NCBI RefSeq assembly: GCF_003260275.1
Contig: NZ_QJHB01000007.1
Span: 62,001 to 126,000, forward strand
Origin: Homoserinimonas sp. OAct 916
GTDB lineage: Bacteria > Actinomycetota > Actinomycetes > Actinomycetales > Microbacteriaceae
Direction of reading: 5' to 3'
Length of the DNA: 64,000 nt
Shown: positions 27,653-36,746 of the stretch, piece after piece
Layout of the letters: each line of letters opens with the position of its first letter
Numbering within the stretch: position 1 is the stretch's first letter
Notes under the pieces: model-generated
Told to the model about the DNA's origin: nothing
The model's database searches: none
The model's input: only the letters and a program-made list of their open reading frames with translations
Made by a program: the position numbers and the translations under genes

Positions 27653-28828
27653 ATGAACGACGTACGACGCGTCTTGGTCATTGGGGGAGGTGTAGGCGGC
27701 CTTGCGGCCGCGACTGCCCTGGCGCAACGCGGAGCTGACGTTCTGCTCATCGAGAAGCAGGCGACGTTCGACCTGCCCGGGGTGGGCCTCGGCCAGCCCG
27801 CGAACGCGTTGCGCGTGTACCGGAACCTGGATGTCCTTGACGAAGTGCTCGACGGCGGTTTCATCTACAACACCATGGACTACTTTGACAAGGACAGAAA
27901 TCTTGTCGTTCAACACAAGTTTCTCCTCGGGGACGATTCGACCCCCGCGGTCTGCGCTCTGACCCGAGTTCGTCTGCACCAGATCCTCCGGGACGCGGCC
28001 GTCAGTGCAGGAGCAGAGATTCGGCTCAACACCACGGCAACGGAAATGAATGACTCGCCTGACGGAGTACACGTGGTGTTCTCCGATGGCGGTTCCGACA
28101 CGTTCGATGTCGTCGTCGGTTTCGACGGCATCCGATCCTCCACCCGGTCCCACATCTTTGGAGAGGCGTTCGTCCCGAGGCCGACCGGCTACGGCGCATG
28201 GCGCGTCCAGCACCCGCGGCCCGATTATGTGAAGTCGATGGAATTCTTGCAGGGCATCGGCAGCAAAACTGGCGCGATGCCCCTGGACGACGATCTGTTG
28301 TACCTCTTCCACATCAGGCCAGAAGATCCCGATGTCTGGATCGAACACGACACCTTGGTCGACAATCTCAGGCAGAGGCTCGAGGGCTACGGAAGCTATG
28401 TCGCTGAGGCACGCGATGGGCTCACCGCTCAGTCAAACGTTGTCTTCAGCCCGCTTGAAGTACTGCTGATCCCTGGCCCGTGGCACTCCGGGAGAATCGT
28501 GCTCGGCGGCGACGCCGCTCACGTCGTTCCCCCGCACCTGACCCAGGGCGCCGGACTGGCGGTCGAGGATGCCGTGGTGCTCGCCCAAGAACTCCGCGGG
28601 GAGGGCACTGTCGAGGAGAAGCTCAACAGGTATGCGGAACGCCGGTACGCCCGCGCCGCATTCGTGCTCACCTTCGCACGCCAAATGCTCGACGACGAGC
28701 AGTCGGCCCGCAGCCCGCAGGCGTACGAGCGCGTTCTTCGCGACACTGCACTCTACGGCTCACAGCGAATCGCCGTGAGCGACCGAATCCTGAACACGCC
28801 CGTGATCCACGAAAGGGCCCTGGTATGA
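27653..28828 (+). CDS. FAD-dependent aromatic-ring-hydroxylase-type monooxygenase
   Basis: 391 residues of the p-hydroxybenzoate hydroxylase-like class A. The dinucleotide fold VLVIGGGVGGLAAATALAQRG, the DG motif VVVGFDGIRSSTRS (about residue 160) and the GD motif RIVLGGDAAHVVPPH (about 285) are all present. GAGGAG upstream selects the ATG at 27653. It is the first gene of block B and ends with an ATGA overlap into the enoyl-CoA hydratase. Members hydroxylate or open aromatic and N-heteroaromatic rings; the substrate is unknown. Confidence 0.88.
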   Translation: MNDVRRVLVIGGGVGGLAAATALAQRGADVLLIEKQATFDLPGVGLGQPANALRVYRNLDVLDEVLDGGFIYNTMDYFDKDRNLVVQHKFLLGDDSTPAVCALTRVRLHQILRDAAVSAGAEIRLNTTATEMNDSPDGVHVVFSDGGSDTFDVVVGFDGIRSSTRSHIFGEAFVPRPTGYGAWRVQHPRPDYVKSMEFLQGIGSKTGAMPLDDDLLYLFHIRPEDPDVWIEHDTLVDNLRQRLEGYGSYVAEARDGLTAQSNVVFSPLEVLLIPGPWHSGRIVLGGDAAHVVPPHLTQGAGLAVEDAVVLAQELRGEGTVEEKLNRYAERRYARAAFVLTFARQMLDDEQSARSPQAYERVLRDTALYGSQRIAVSDRILNTPVIHERALV

Positions 28829-29553
28829 GCCTCACCGTAGTTCGTGAGGGTGCCATCGTGCACATCACGCTGAACCGTCCGGAGCAGGGCAATCGGCTCA
28901 ACCGGGAGATGTTGCTCGAGCTCAAGCAATCCCTCCAGGATGCACAGGGCGCGGACGAACCGGCTGCGGTAGTCACTCTCACCGCAGCCGGTGACGACTT
29001 CTCGCTGGGAAGAGAGCGAGTGCCTGGCACCCCGCAGAACCCGAAGGCCGTCACTGCTGAATTCGAGCTGATCCAGTCTCTCAATCAGGCGCTCACCGAC
29101 TGTTCAGCGGTGACGATCGCCGGCATCCGAGGGCGCGCCGAGGGGGCAGGGCTCTCGCTCGCGGCCCGGTGCGACATCGTCGTCACAGCCGACGACGCTT
29201 CACTGTCGTTCCCGGAAATTCCCCATGGGATCCCGCCAACCATAGTGCTGAGCCATTACAAGTATGTGTTGCCTCGGAACATCCTTGGTGACCTCATTTT
29301 TACGGGTCGTGTGCTCAACGGGCCGGAAGCTGTCGTGCACGGTCTGGCCGCTCGAAGTGTTTCCGCGGACACAGTCGAACAGACGGTCCAATCCCTGGCA
29401 CAGCAGATCTCCGGCTATGACCACGCCTCCATCCACATGGTGAAGAACTTCTTGAGCCGGTCAGCGACACTGTCTCCAGCCGAAGCTCCCAATCTGGGCA
29501 TCGCCATGTACGCCGTGGAGATGGCAGATCGGGCTTTCCCCCAGCCCGGCTAG
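28825..29553 (+). CDS. Enoyl-CoA hydratase/isomerase family protein
   Basis: 242 residues of the crotonase fold. ITLNRPEQGNRLN near residue 14 and VTIAGIRGRAEGAGLSLAARCDIV near 95 are visible, with SFPEIPHGIPP at the second catalytic position. The usual first oxyanion loop (AFxAGxD) is replaced by DFSLGRERVP, so the typical hydratase geometry is altered, and activity other than hydration is possible. It overlaps the monooxygenase by 4 nt. Confidence 0.82.
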   Translation: MSLTVVREGAIVHITLNRPEQGNRLNREMLLELKQSLQDAQGADEPAAVVTLTAAGDDFSLGRERVPGTPQNPKAVTAEFELIQSLNQALTDCSAVTIAGIRGRAEGAGLSLAARCDIVVTADDASLSFPEIPHGIPPTIVLSHYKYVLPRNILGDLIFTGRVLNGPEAVVHGLAARSVSADTVEQTVQSLAQQISGYDHASIHMVKNFLSRSATLSPAEAPNLGIAMYAVEMADRAFPQPG

Positions 29554-29633
29554 GTTCAGCTCAGGGAAACCAGTCAACATTCCGCTCTCGCAGAACCGCG
29601 GGGCTGAGCAGGACCAGAGCAAAGGAAACACTC

Positions 29634-30410
29634 GTGCAGAACTTTCAGGGCAAGGTAATCCTCATCACCGGCGCCGCCGGCGGCATCGGCGCCACGACGG
29701 CGAAGCTATTCGCCGAACGAGGCGGCAAGGTCGTCCTGGCCGACCGCGACGAAGCCGGCGCTCAAAGGCTTGCGCACGAGATCGGCAAGAATGCCCTGCC
29801 CGTCGCCGTTGACGTCACGGATGCCGCATCTGTCGAGGCCATGGTTCGCGCCGCTGAGGAGGAGTTCGGCGGCCTTGACGTGCTGGTGAACAATGCCGGG
29901 ATCTCGAACCCCAAGGCAAAGATCGAAGAGACCCTCGAGGCCAATTTCGATCGGGTCTTTGACATCAATATCAAGGGAATCTACCTGTGCACTCGCTACG
30001 CAGTCCCGGCCCTGCGGCGGCGAGGCGGGGGCGTCATTCTGAATTCGGCGTCTGTCGCTGCCTTGGTCCCGAGGAAGCACTCAGCAATCTATGCCGCCTC
30101 CAAGGGTGCGGTCGTGACGTTCACTCGGGCGCTCTCGCTCGAGCTCGCGCCCACGATTCGAGTCAATTGCGTCTGCCCAGGAACCATTGACACGGACTTC
30201 ATGGCCACAGTCTTTCCTGACGGCGACGACCTCGCGTCGTTCCGCGACCGGCTCCACTCGAGCCCCGGCCACGGCGTTCCGATGGAACGCCTGATCCAGA
30301 CCTCGGACGTTGCAGAGGCATTCGCCTTCCTGGCCTCCGATGCAGCGAGTTCAATCTCAGGGATCGCCCTACCCATCGACGGCGCGCGCAGCGCAGGTGA
30401 CGCCTCGTAG
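29634..30410 (+). CDS. Short-chain dehydrogenase/reductase
   Basis: 258 residues of classical SDR type. ITGAAGGIGATTAKLF is the cofactor loop, LADRD suggests NAD preference, NNAG is at about residue 90, the catalytic Ser is in ILNSASVAA and the YAASK motif is near 153. The GTG start has AAAGGAAA just upstream. It is the third gene of block B and probably oxidises a hydroxyl made by the neighbouring hydratase or monooxygenase. Confidence 0.88.
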   Translation: MQNFQGKVILITGAAGGIGATTAKLFAERGGKVVLADRDEAGAQRLAHEIGKNALPVAVDVTDAASVEAMVRAAEEEFGGLDVLVNNAGISNPKAKIEETLEANFDRVFDINIKGIYLCTRYAVPALRRRGGGVILNSASVAALVPRKHSAIYAASKGAVVTFTRALSLELAPTIRVNCVCPGTIDTDFMATVFPDGDDLASFRDRLHSSPGHGVPMERLIQTSDVAEAFAFLASDAASSISGIALPIDGARSAGDAS

Positions 30411-30494
30411 GCGTTTTCCCGACGTCCGGATAATTTCCAGCCGACACACCAACACCGGCAACCATCACAAGCGAATTGCGGAGCTACTGAAAAG

Positions 30495-32018
30495 ATGAAT
30501 ACACAAGGCCCCAACCGGGTAGTAATTGTGGGCGCGGGAAATGCGGCACTGTCGGCGGCATTGAGCGCTCATGAGAACGGCGCCGAAGTCCTCATTCTTG
30601 AGGCTGCCCCAATCGAGTTGCGAGGCGGCAACAGTCGATTCTCCAACGGTTCTTTTCGCTTCGCACACGGAGGGCTTTACCCGGATGCGCCGGATGACGT
30701 GGGCCGGCTGCTCACTCCCGAGTCACTGGTTGATTCCGAACGGGTCGCGATCAGCCCATATTCAGCGGACGAATTCGAGCACGACGTTCTGAGCACCAGC
30801 CAGTATCGGTCCAACCGCGAGGAGCTCGGCTCCCTGGTCGACCACTCGTACGACGCCATGGAATGGCTGAAGGGGTATGGCGTGGAGTGGGAGCTGAACC
30901 TCGGCTTCAGCAATTTCAGCAGTGCCACGGTCACGGATCCCCTCGTCATGGAGCCGGGCGCCTGTGTCGCCAGCAAAGGCAGCGGTGAAGGGCTCATGGC
31001 CGCAGAGTTCGCGGCCGTCGAGCGGCTGGGCATCGAAGTCTGGTACAACGCAGTGTTCCAGGACTTCCTGATCGACGAGGGCGCGGTCAGAGGTGTCACA
31101 GTGCTGCTCGACGGCATCCTCACCGAGGTCTCCGGTGTCGTGATTCTGGCGTGCGGCGGCTTCGAATCAAACCCGGAGATGCGACGCAAGTATCTCGGCG
31201 AAGGCTGGGATCTCGTGGCCGTTCGCGGTACGCCGTTCAACACGGGAGCCGGTCTGGTCAAGGCGTTGGACGCGGGCGCCCTCGCCGGCGGACACTGGGG
31301 GGGCAGTCATGCGGTCCCCACCGATGCCGACATCCCCCTCATCGGTGATCTTGAGAAATCTCGCAGCAGTGAACGGTACGCCTACCACAACGGCATACTG
31401 GTCAATTCGGCGGGCCACCGTTTCATCGATGAGGGTGAAGACAGCTTCCTCATGACCTACACCAAGGTCGGGGCCGCTATCTGCGGACAACCGGGCAGCT
31501 TCGCCTATCAGATCTTCGACGCCGAACAGCGTCGCAACCTGCACCACCACTACGACTCGCACGGCACCCCGATCGAAGCCGACGACATCGGCTCTCTCGC
31601 GCGCAAGCTGGGCATCCCCGAGGCGGCACTCGAGAAGACTGTCTCGGAGTTCAACGCAGCGTGTGCGAACGGGACGGACCGGCTGAATGGTGCTGGCCAG
31701 GCGACCACCGGTCTCTACCCGGCCAAGTCGAACTGGGCGTGGCCGTTGCAGGCCGGACCGTTCGTGGCCTACAAGGTCACCGGCGGGATCACCTTCACCT
31801 ATGGGGGTCTCGTGACCGACACCCGGATGAATGTTCTGCAATTGGGCGGCCGGCCCATGCCGAACCTCTTTGCCGTGGGCGAAATCGTGGGCGGACTGTT
31901 CTACCATGATTATCCAGCCGCGGCTGGGCTGACCCGAGGCACCGTATGCGGTCGCATCGCGGGCAAGGCGGCGGCCTTGATCGCCCAGGAGGTTCCGGAA
32001 ATGAGTTTGACCGTCTAG
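30495..32018 (+). CDS. FAD-dependent oxidoreductase, TcuA/KstD/fumarate-reductase-like
   Basis: 507 residues. FAD loop VVIVGAGNAALSAALSAHENG at the N-terminus, then LRGGNSRFSNGSFRF, the GVVILACGGFESNPEMRR stretch near residue 215, and a C-terminal GGITFTYGGLVTDTRMNVL then FAVGEIVGGLFYHDYPAAAGL. This matches the fumarate reductase/tricarballylate dehydrogenase/3-ketosteroid dehydrogenase superfamily. It would introduce or reduce a C=C bond next to a carbonyl or carboxylate. It is the last gene of block B and converges on the acyl-CoA dehydrogenase genes. Confidence 0.83.
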   Translation: MNTQGPNRVVIVGAGNAALSAALSAHENGAEVLILEAAPIELRGGNSRFSNGSFRFAHGGLYPDAPDDVGRLLTPESLVDSERVAISPYSADEFEHDVLSTSQYRSNREELGSLVDHSYDAMEWLKGYGVEWELNLGFSNFSSATVTDPLVMEPGACVASKGSGEGLMAAEFAAVERLGIEVWYNAVFQDFLIDEGAVRGVTVLLDGILTEVSGVVILACGGFESNPEMRRKYLGEGWDLVAVRGTPFNTGAGLVKALDAGALAGGHWGGSHAVPTDADIPLIGDLEKSRSSERYAYHNGILVNSAGHRFIDEGEDSFLMTYTKVGAAICGQPGSFAYQIFDAEQRRNLHHHYDSHGTPIEADDIGSLARKLGIPEAALEKTVSEFNAACANGTDRLNGAGQATTGLYPAKSNWAWPLQAGPFVAYKVTGGITFTYGGLVTDTRMNVLQLGGRPMPNLFAVGEIVGGLFYHDYPAAAGLTRGTVCGRIAGKAAALIAQEVPEMSLTV

Positions 32019-32105
32019 CAACGGTCGTGCTGGCTGGACGAGTATTGACTTCCGGCATTGCACAACGAATACCCGACCACGGAATCTGGACGGGTATCGG
32101 CCTCC

Positions 32106-32119
32106 GGGACGCCCGTCCC
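32106..32119. terminator. Small GC hairpin between convergent blocks B and C
   Basis: GGGACG-CC-CGTCCC at 32106-32119 lies in the 200-bp gap after the TcuA-like gene and before the convergent acyl-CoA dehydrogenase. The loop is only 2 nt and no T-tract follows, so the assignment is weak. The rest of the gap shows nothing else. Confidence 0.25.
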
Positions 32120-32218
32120 ACAGGGGCGGACACCGCGACGGTCGGGACGCGTGGACTGGGCTGTAGTTGACTGCAGCGCCAGGGACAGCCCGCCGCATTC
32201 AACCCTTCCTGATCAGAC

Positions 32219-33280
32219 TCAGTGCTCGCCCAGGATCACTCGCGACCAGAGTGCGTTCGGCCCGGTTTCGATGACCCTGCTGCCGAGTCGCACTGCGAGC
32301 TCCGCCTCTGTTCCGTCTTCGTCGCGCCACGCCCACAGGCGCCTCGTGCTCAGGTTGAGCGAGTACTCCTTCGTGAAGCCGATGGCTCCGTGAACCTGGT
32401 GACCCAGGGTGGTGACGACACCGGCGCTCGAGCCGGCGCGAATCTTCGCCGCGGGCTGTGCCAGCGACGCATCCCCTCCGCGTCCGGCCACCGCCGTCAC
32501 CGCGGCGTCGACCGCAGCCCGCGCACAGACCACTTCGCCGGCCATCGATGCCAGGTAGTGGCGCACGACCTGCAGGCGTGCGAGAGGTCTGCCGAACTGG
32601 ACCCGCTCCTTCACATAGGACAGGGAGAGATCAAGAACACGCTCCATGGCGCCCACCATCAGGGCGCTGCGCGCGAGGGCGGCTCGGTCCTGCACGTCCG
32701 CCACGCGCAGTCCGGTCACTGTCGACCAACGCGGCTGCGGCAGCTCGAGCAGTCGCACGGTGTCCCTCGGCTCGCCCGCCATGTTGGTGCCGTGCTCGAT
32801 CTCAAGGTGTTCGGCCGTCTCGTCGACGTCCACCAGACCAATGGCGAGCCCGCCCGGGCGCTCTGCGTAGACCACGAAGTGACTCGCCGCTCGCGCCCAG
32901 GGAACGATCGGGATGACTCCCGACATTCGTTCGGCACCGATCCCCGCCAACGCAGAAACCTCGAGGGCGGCAAGCGGGCCAGCCGGGATCATGTGGCCGG
33001 CCGCCGCCGCCAGCCAGGCTCCGATCAGCGAAGACTCGGCGATCGGTGCGCACGCAGAGTGGTACCCCGCAAGGCGCACCACCGAGATGGCATCCGCCAG
33101 CGTCCCCCCACCCCCTCCGAGCGCTTCTGCAACATCGATGGAGGTGAGCCCCAACGAGGAGAACTCTTCCCAGAGCGTGGCAGACCACGTTCCTTCCGAA
33201 GCCTCGACCGATCCGACATCCGAGTGTTCGCCCAGAACGTCATTCACAGCCTGTTCCAGAAGTTCCTGCTCGCCCGTCAC
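32219..33280 (-). CDS. Acyl-CoA dehydrogenase, probable non-catalytic partner subunit
   Basis: 353 residues, short for the family. VGAMERVLDLSLSYVKERVQFGRPLARLQVVRHYLA marks the C-terminal helical domain, but the N-terminal half has weak FAD-contact motifs and no ISEPEAGSD-like stretch. The GTG start overlaps the upstream acyl-CoA dehydrogenase stop by 4 nt. Such overlapping pairs of one full and one degenerate protein form heteromeric dehydrogenases in actinobacterial steroid degradation. By analogy this is the partner of the 33277-34437 product. It is the last gene of block C. Confidence 0.82.
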   Translation of the reverse strand: MTGEQELLEQAVNDVLGEHSDVGSVEASEGTWSATLWEEFSSLGLTSIDVAEALGGGGGTLADAISVVRLAGYHSACAPIAESSLIGAWLAAAAGHMIPAGPLAALEVSALAGIGAERMSGVIPIVPWARAASHFVVYAERPGGLAIGLVDVDETAEHLEIEHGTNMAGEPRDTVRLLELPQPRWSTVTGLRVADVQDRAALARSALMVGAMERVLDLSLSYVKERVQFGRPLARLQVVRHYLASMAGEVVCARAAVDAAVTAVAGRGGDASLAQPAAKIRAGSSAGVVTTLGHQVHGAIGFTKEYSLNLSTRRLWAWRDEDGTEAELAVRLGSRVIETGPNALWSRVILGEH

Positions 33281-34437
33281 AGCCCCAACCCCTTCGCCAC
33301 TATCCCGCGTAACACTTCATTTGTCCCGCCTCGAAACTTTCCGCCGGGGTTGAGCAGCACAGCCTCTTCATACCGCGCGGCGAGGGACGGATTCTGCGCC
33401 CGCTGCACGGGTGAGAACACCGCGCGCGTGACTTCCGGCACTCGCTGCTCGAACCGGGTCCCCGTGTCCTTGACCAGCGCCGCGGGAATGCTGGGGTTCT
33501 CTCCTGCTTCGATCGCCGTGGCGATGGTCAGTGACATCCGGCGCAGGGCAATGAAATCTGCGACGAGCTCACCGACCGCCTGAACCCCCTGAGGAGTCGG
33601 CGCGGCGGCAACCGCTGCCACCAATTCTTCCAGGAGCGGGAAGTTGCTCATGAAGCGCTCCGGGCCGCTTCTCTCCAGGGCGAGCTCAGCAGAGATCTGA
33701 CTCCAGCCAGCGCCCTCCTCACCGAGAAGGAGGTCGTCGGGGACAAAGACATTGTCAAACATCACTTCGTTGAAGTGGTGCGAATTGTCGAGGATGCGTA
33801 TCGGTCTGACGATCACGCCCGGGGAGGTCAGGTCAACGATGAGCTGACTGAAGCCCGCGTGCCGGTCATCCTGGCTCTGGCTGGTGCGGCAGAGGACGGT
33901 GATGAAGTGGCACTGATGGGCGTGGCTCGTCCATGTCTTTGTTCCGTTGAGAATCCAGCCGCCGTCAGCACGCCGTGCCCGGGTGACCAGGCTCGAGAGG
34001 TCGGAGCCGGCCTCTGGTTCGCTGATGCCCAGCGCGAAGTAGATTTCACCGGCTGCCATTCCGGGGAGAAAGCGTTGCCTCTGTTCCTCGGTGCCGAACC
34101 GCAAGAACCCGGGTCCGCTCTGACGGTCGGAGACCCAGTGCGCAGCCACCGGGGCGCCCGCCGCCAAGAGCTCCTCGGTCACGACGAAGCGCTCCAGGAC
34201 GGATCTCTGGTGCCCGCCGTACTTCGTGGGCCAGCTGATCCCCAACCAACCACGCTCTCCCAGCGCCGCACTGAAGGCCGGGTCGAAGCCTGTGTGCCAG
34301 GCGTCGCAATGCGGAATGAAGGTCCCTTTTGCGCGCTCGGCGGTGAGGAACTCGCGAACTTCGCTCCTCAGCTGAACAGCAGCTGCTGGCAGGTCGATAT
34401 CCGGCAGGTTCAGTAGGGCGGACACTCCATGATTCAT
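33277..34437 (-). CDS. Acyl-CoA dehydrogenase
   Basis: 386 residues starting MNHGVSALLN after TAAGGAG. GWLGISWPTKYGGHQRS, ALGISEPEAGSDLSSL (FAD-binding) near residue 130, WILNGTKTWTSHAHQC, and the C-terminal KFRGGTNEVLRGIVAKGLG are all present. It would oxidise an acyl-CoA and pass electrons to ETF, which is encoded in block A. It lies 93 bp after the CoA-transferase gene, which probably supplies its substrate. Confidence 0.9.
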   Translation of the reverse strand: MNHGVSALLNLPDIDLPAAAVQLRSEVREFLTAERAKGTFIPHCDAWHTGFDPAFSAALGERGWLGISWPTKYGGHQRSVLERFVVTEELLAAGAPVAAHWVSDRQSGPGFLRFGTEEQRQRFLPGMAAGEIYFALGISEPEAGSDLSSLVTRARRADGGWILNGTKTWTSHAHQCHFITVLCRTSQSQDDRHAGFSQLIVDLTSPGVIVRPIRILDNSHHFNEVMFDNVFVPDDLLLGEEGAGWSQISAELALERSGPERFMSNFPLLEELVAAVAAAPTPQGVQAVGELVADFIALRRMSLTIATAIEAGENPSIPAALVKDTGTRFEQRVPEVTRAVFSPVQRAQNPSLAARYEEAVLLNPGGKFRGGTNEVLRGIVAKGLGL

Positions 34438-34530
34438 TGATGACTCCTTACGAGGCCATGGTGTGGTGGACCACAGGTCGACCACTGCTGAATTGCTGGG
34501 GGCTGCTTCCAGCCGCTGTGCGGCTGGGCG

Positions 34531-35694
34531 TCAGGCGATGACTCCCTGATCCCTCAGGCGCTCAATGTCGTCCGGGGAGTAGCCGATTTCGGACAGTACT
34601 CGGTCGGTGTCTGCGGCGAACACCGGCGGGCTGGCCATTTCGCTGCTGAGGCTCTCCAACCGCACGCCTCGCCCCGCCACCTTTTCACCGCCGTCGAGGG
34701 TTTCCTCCACCTGCAGCTCCTTGACCTGCGGATGGTCGAAGACCTCTCCCGTTCCAAGTACGGGCCCAGCCGGCAGATCGACCTCGGCGAACCGAGTCAG
34801 CCAATGAGCGCGATCCCGTGTCGCCAGAACTGGCTTCAGCTCGGCATGGATCTCGTGATAGCCGTCGACGCGATTCTGATAGTTGTTGAACCGAGGGTCG
34901 TCCTGAAGGTCAAGGCGATCGGTCGCTTCCAGAAGGCGAAACCAGAATTTCTCGGGGGATGAGAGGTGAATCACCAACGGCTTGTCGTCCGAGGCCAGGA
35001 AGCCGTAGGACTGGGACTGTCGCGGTCGGGTCAGCGTATCCTGCGGAACCCCGGTCGTGAAGTAATGTGCCGCCGGTTCGGCGAGAAAACTAATGGTCGC
35101 TGCCAACATCGAGGTCTCTACGCGTTGTCCGCGTCCGGTTCGCGTCCGCTCGAGCAGGGCGGCCTGGATCCCATATGCGGCCATCAGGCCTGTGATCGAG
35201 TCTGACAGTGCCGGCCCCAGCGGCTGCGGCTGCTCGGGCGCTGAGAATTGGCTCATCAGGCCGCTGAGCCCCTGCCCGATGGCGTCATACATGGGCACGG
35301 TCGCCAAGGGCCCCGAATCGCCGGCGCCCGTGATGGAGCAGTAGACCAGCTGCGGGCAGGCATCCTTGACGGACGCGTAGTCGAGCCCCAGTCTCGCCAT
35401 GACTCCGGGGCGGAAGTTCTCGATATACACATCCGCTGTGGCGAAGATCCGCAGCAGTGCGGCCCTGCCTTCGTCGGTGCGCACGTCCAGCGCGACCGAG
35501 CGCTTTCCGCGATTGTAGGCGAGGAATCGAGCGGATACCCCGGGACCGGCGTTGCGGAACGGATCGCCACCATCAGGAGACTCGATCTTGATGACCTCGG
35601 CGCCCAGATCCGCCAGAAGCATCGATGCGTAGGGTGCGGTGATGAAGCGTCCCGCCTCTACTACGCGAATCCCATGAAGCGGGCCGTGGGTCAT
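34531..35694 (-). CDS. Family III CoA-transferase (CaiB/BaiF)
   Basis: 387 residues. It moves CoA between acids, activating a carboxylate for beta-oxidation. The N-terminus GIRVVEAGRFITAPYASMLLADLGAEVIKIE is typical, and the catalytic Asp expected after the RNKRSV-type motif is seen in AYNRGKRSVALDVRTDEG plus the later ENFRPGVMARLGLDY. GAGGTAGG selects the ATG at 35694. No acyl-CoA ligase gene is seen in the cluster, so this is probably the activation step. Confidence 0.9.
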   Translation of the reverse strand: MTHGPLHGIRVVEAGRFITAPYASMLLADLGAEVIKIESPDGGDPFRNAGPGVSARFLAYNRGKRSVALDVRTDEGRAALLRIFATADVYIENFRPGVMARLGLDYASVKDACPQLVYCSITGAGDSGPLATVPMYDAIGQGLSGLMSQFSAPEQPQPLGPALSDSITGLMAAYGIQAALLERTRTGRGQRVETSMLAATISFLAEPAAHYFTTGVPQDTLTRPRQSQSYGFLASDDKPLVIHLSSPEKFWFRLLEATDRLDLQDDPRFNNYQNRVDGYHEIHAELKPVLATRDRAHWLTRFAEVDLPAGPVLGTGEVFDHPQVKELQVEETLDGGEKVAGRGVRLESLSSEMASPPVFAADTDRVLSEIGYSPDDIERLRDQGVIA

Positions 35695-35796
35695 GTTCCT
35701 ACCTCTTCGCACCGGGGCCCGTGCCGTTGCCGGCGAACGGGCCCCCGTGCATCCATCTAGTGAATCGAACTGTTGTTGTGAACTGAGCAGCGTCAG

Positions 35797-36636
35797 TTAC
35801 TCCGCGGTGCTCATCGGGTACGGGTCGTGGGCCGGCCGGTACGACTTCTCGTCGACGAACGCGGACAGCCCGGTGTCGTACCCGCGGTTGGAGTCTGTGG
35901 CCTTCAACTGCGTGAACTTCGCACTCATGTAGTCGAACGACTGATCGAAGTCCATGCCGCGCTTGATCGCCCGGTACACCTGCTTGGTCGCAACCACGAC
36001 GTTCTGGTTCTTCTTCATCATTTCTTCGGCAAAGGCCTGCGTCCTGGCTTTCAGCTCAGCAGACGGAACGGCGAAGTTCGCGAGCCCCAACTCGACTGCC
36101 CGGGCGCCATCGAAGCGCTCACCCGTCATGCAGTAGTAGAGACCGGCACGGTAGCCCATGGCCTCAACGACAGCCTTGCTGACCATTCCGCCGGGGATGA
36201 TTCCCCAGTTGACCTCGGAAAGGCTGTACTGTGCCTCATCGGAGGTAATGGCGAAATCGCAGGCGATGAAGTGGGTGAAAGCCCCACCGACACACCAGCC
36301 GTCGACCATGGCGATGGTGACCTTGGGGAAGTTCCACAGGCGCTCCCAACGCCATTTGCCGTAACGCTGCTCCTGGCGGAAGCGCTCTGCCGGGTCGTTC
36401 TCGAGGCCGCGGAAGGTCTCCTTCAGGTCCTGGCCGGCGGAAAAGACGCCGCCTTCGCCGGCGATGACCACGATCTTGACATCGTCGTCGAGTTCCAGCT
36501 CATCGAAGGCTTCGCTCATGTCGCGGTGAACCTGCGGGCTCATGGCGTTGCGCTTCTCTGGACGGTTGATGTAGACCCACGCGATCCCATCGCCGTTGCG
36601 TTCGATCTTCACGGTGGAAAGTAGCTTTTCGGTCAA
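35797..36636 (-). CDS. Crotonase of the hydroxycinnamoyl-CoA hydratase-lyase (HCHL) type
   Basis: 279 residues, TTG start with AAGGGAAA upstream. The sequence follows HCHL/feruloyl-CoA hydratase-lyase closely: NRPEKRNAMSP, TIAMVDGWCVGG, LSEVNWGIIPGG and ALYY-like LYYCMTGERF. The catalytic Glu (E141 here, E143 in the Pseudomonas enzyme as I recall it) is kept. However, the position of Ser123 is Thr121, Met70 is Gln69, and Tyr239, which contacts the phenol, is Ser238. It therefore probably acts on an acyl-CoA without a para-hydroxyl. It may hydrate and then cleave by retro-aldol reaction, with the released aldehyde taken by the adjacent dehydrogenase. Confidence 0.85.
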   Translation of the reverse strand: MTEKLLSTVKIERNGDGIAWVYINRPEKRNAMSPQVHRDMSEAFDELELDDDVKIVVIAGEGGVFSAGQDLKETFRGLENDPAERFRQEQRYGKWRWERLWNFPKVTIAMVDGWCVGGAFTHFIACDFAITSDEAQYSLSEVNWGIIPGGMVSKAVVEAMGYRAGLYYCMTGERFDGARAVELGLANFAVPSAELKARTQAFAEEMMKKNQNVVVATKQVYRAIKRGMDFDQSFDYMSAKFTQLKATDSNRGYDTGLSAFVDEKSYRPAHDPYPMSTAE

Positions 36637-36746
36637 GATGTTTTCCCTTCGGTAATTTAAATGTTCCTAGCCAAGATGCTCGAGCGCGCCACCTCCGCAC
36701 TCCGGATGGGGAGTCGTGAACAGGCGCACACCAGTTCAGGCGGTTT

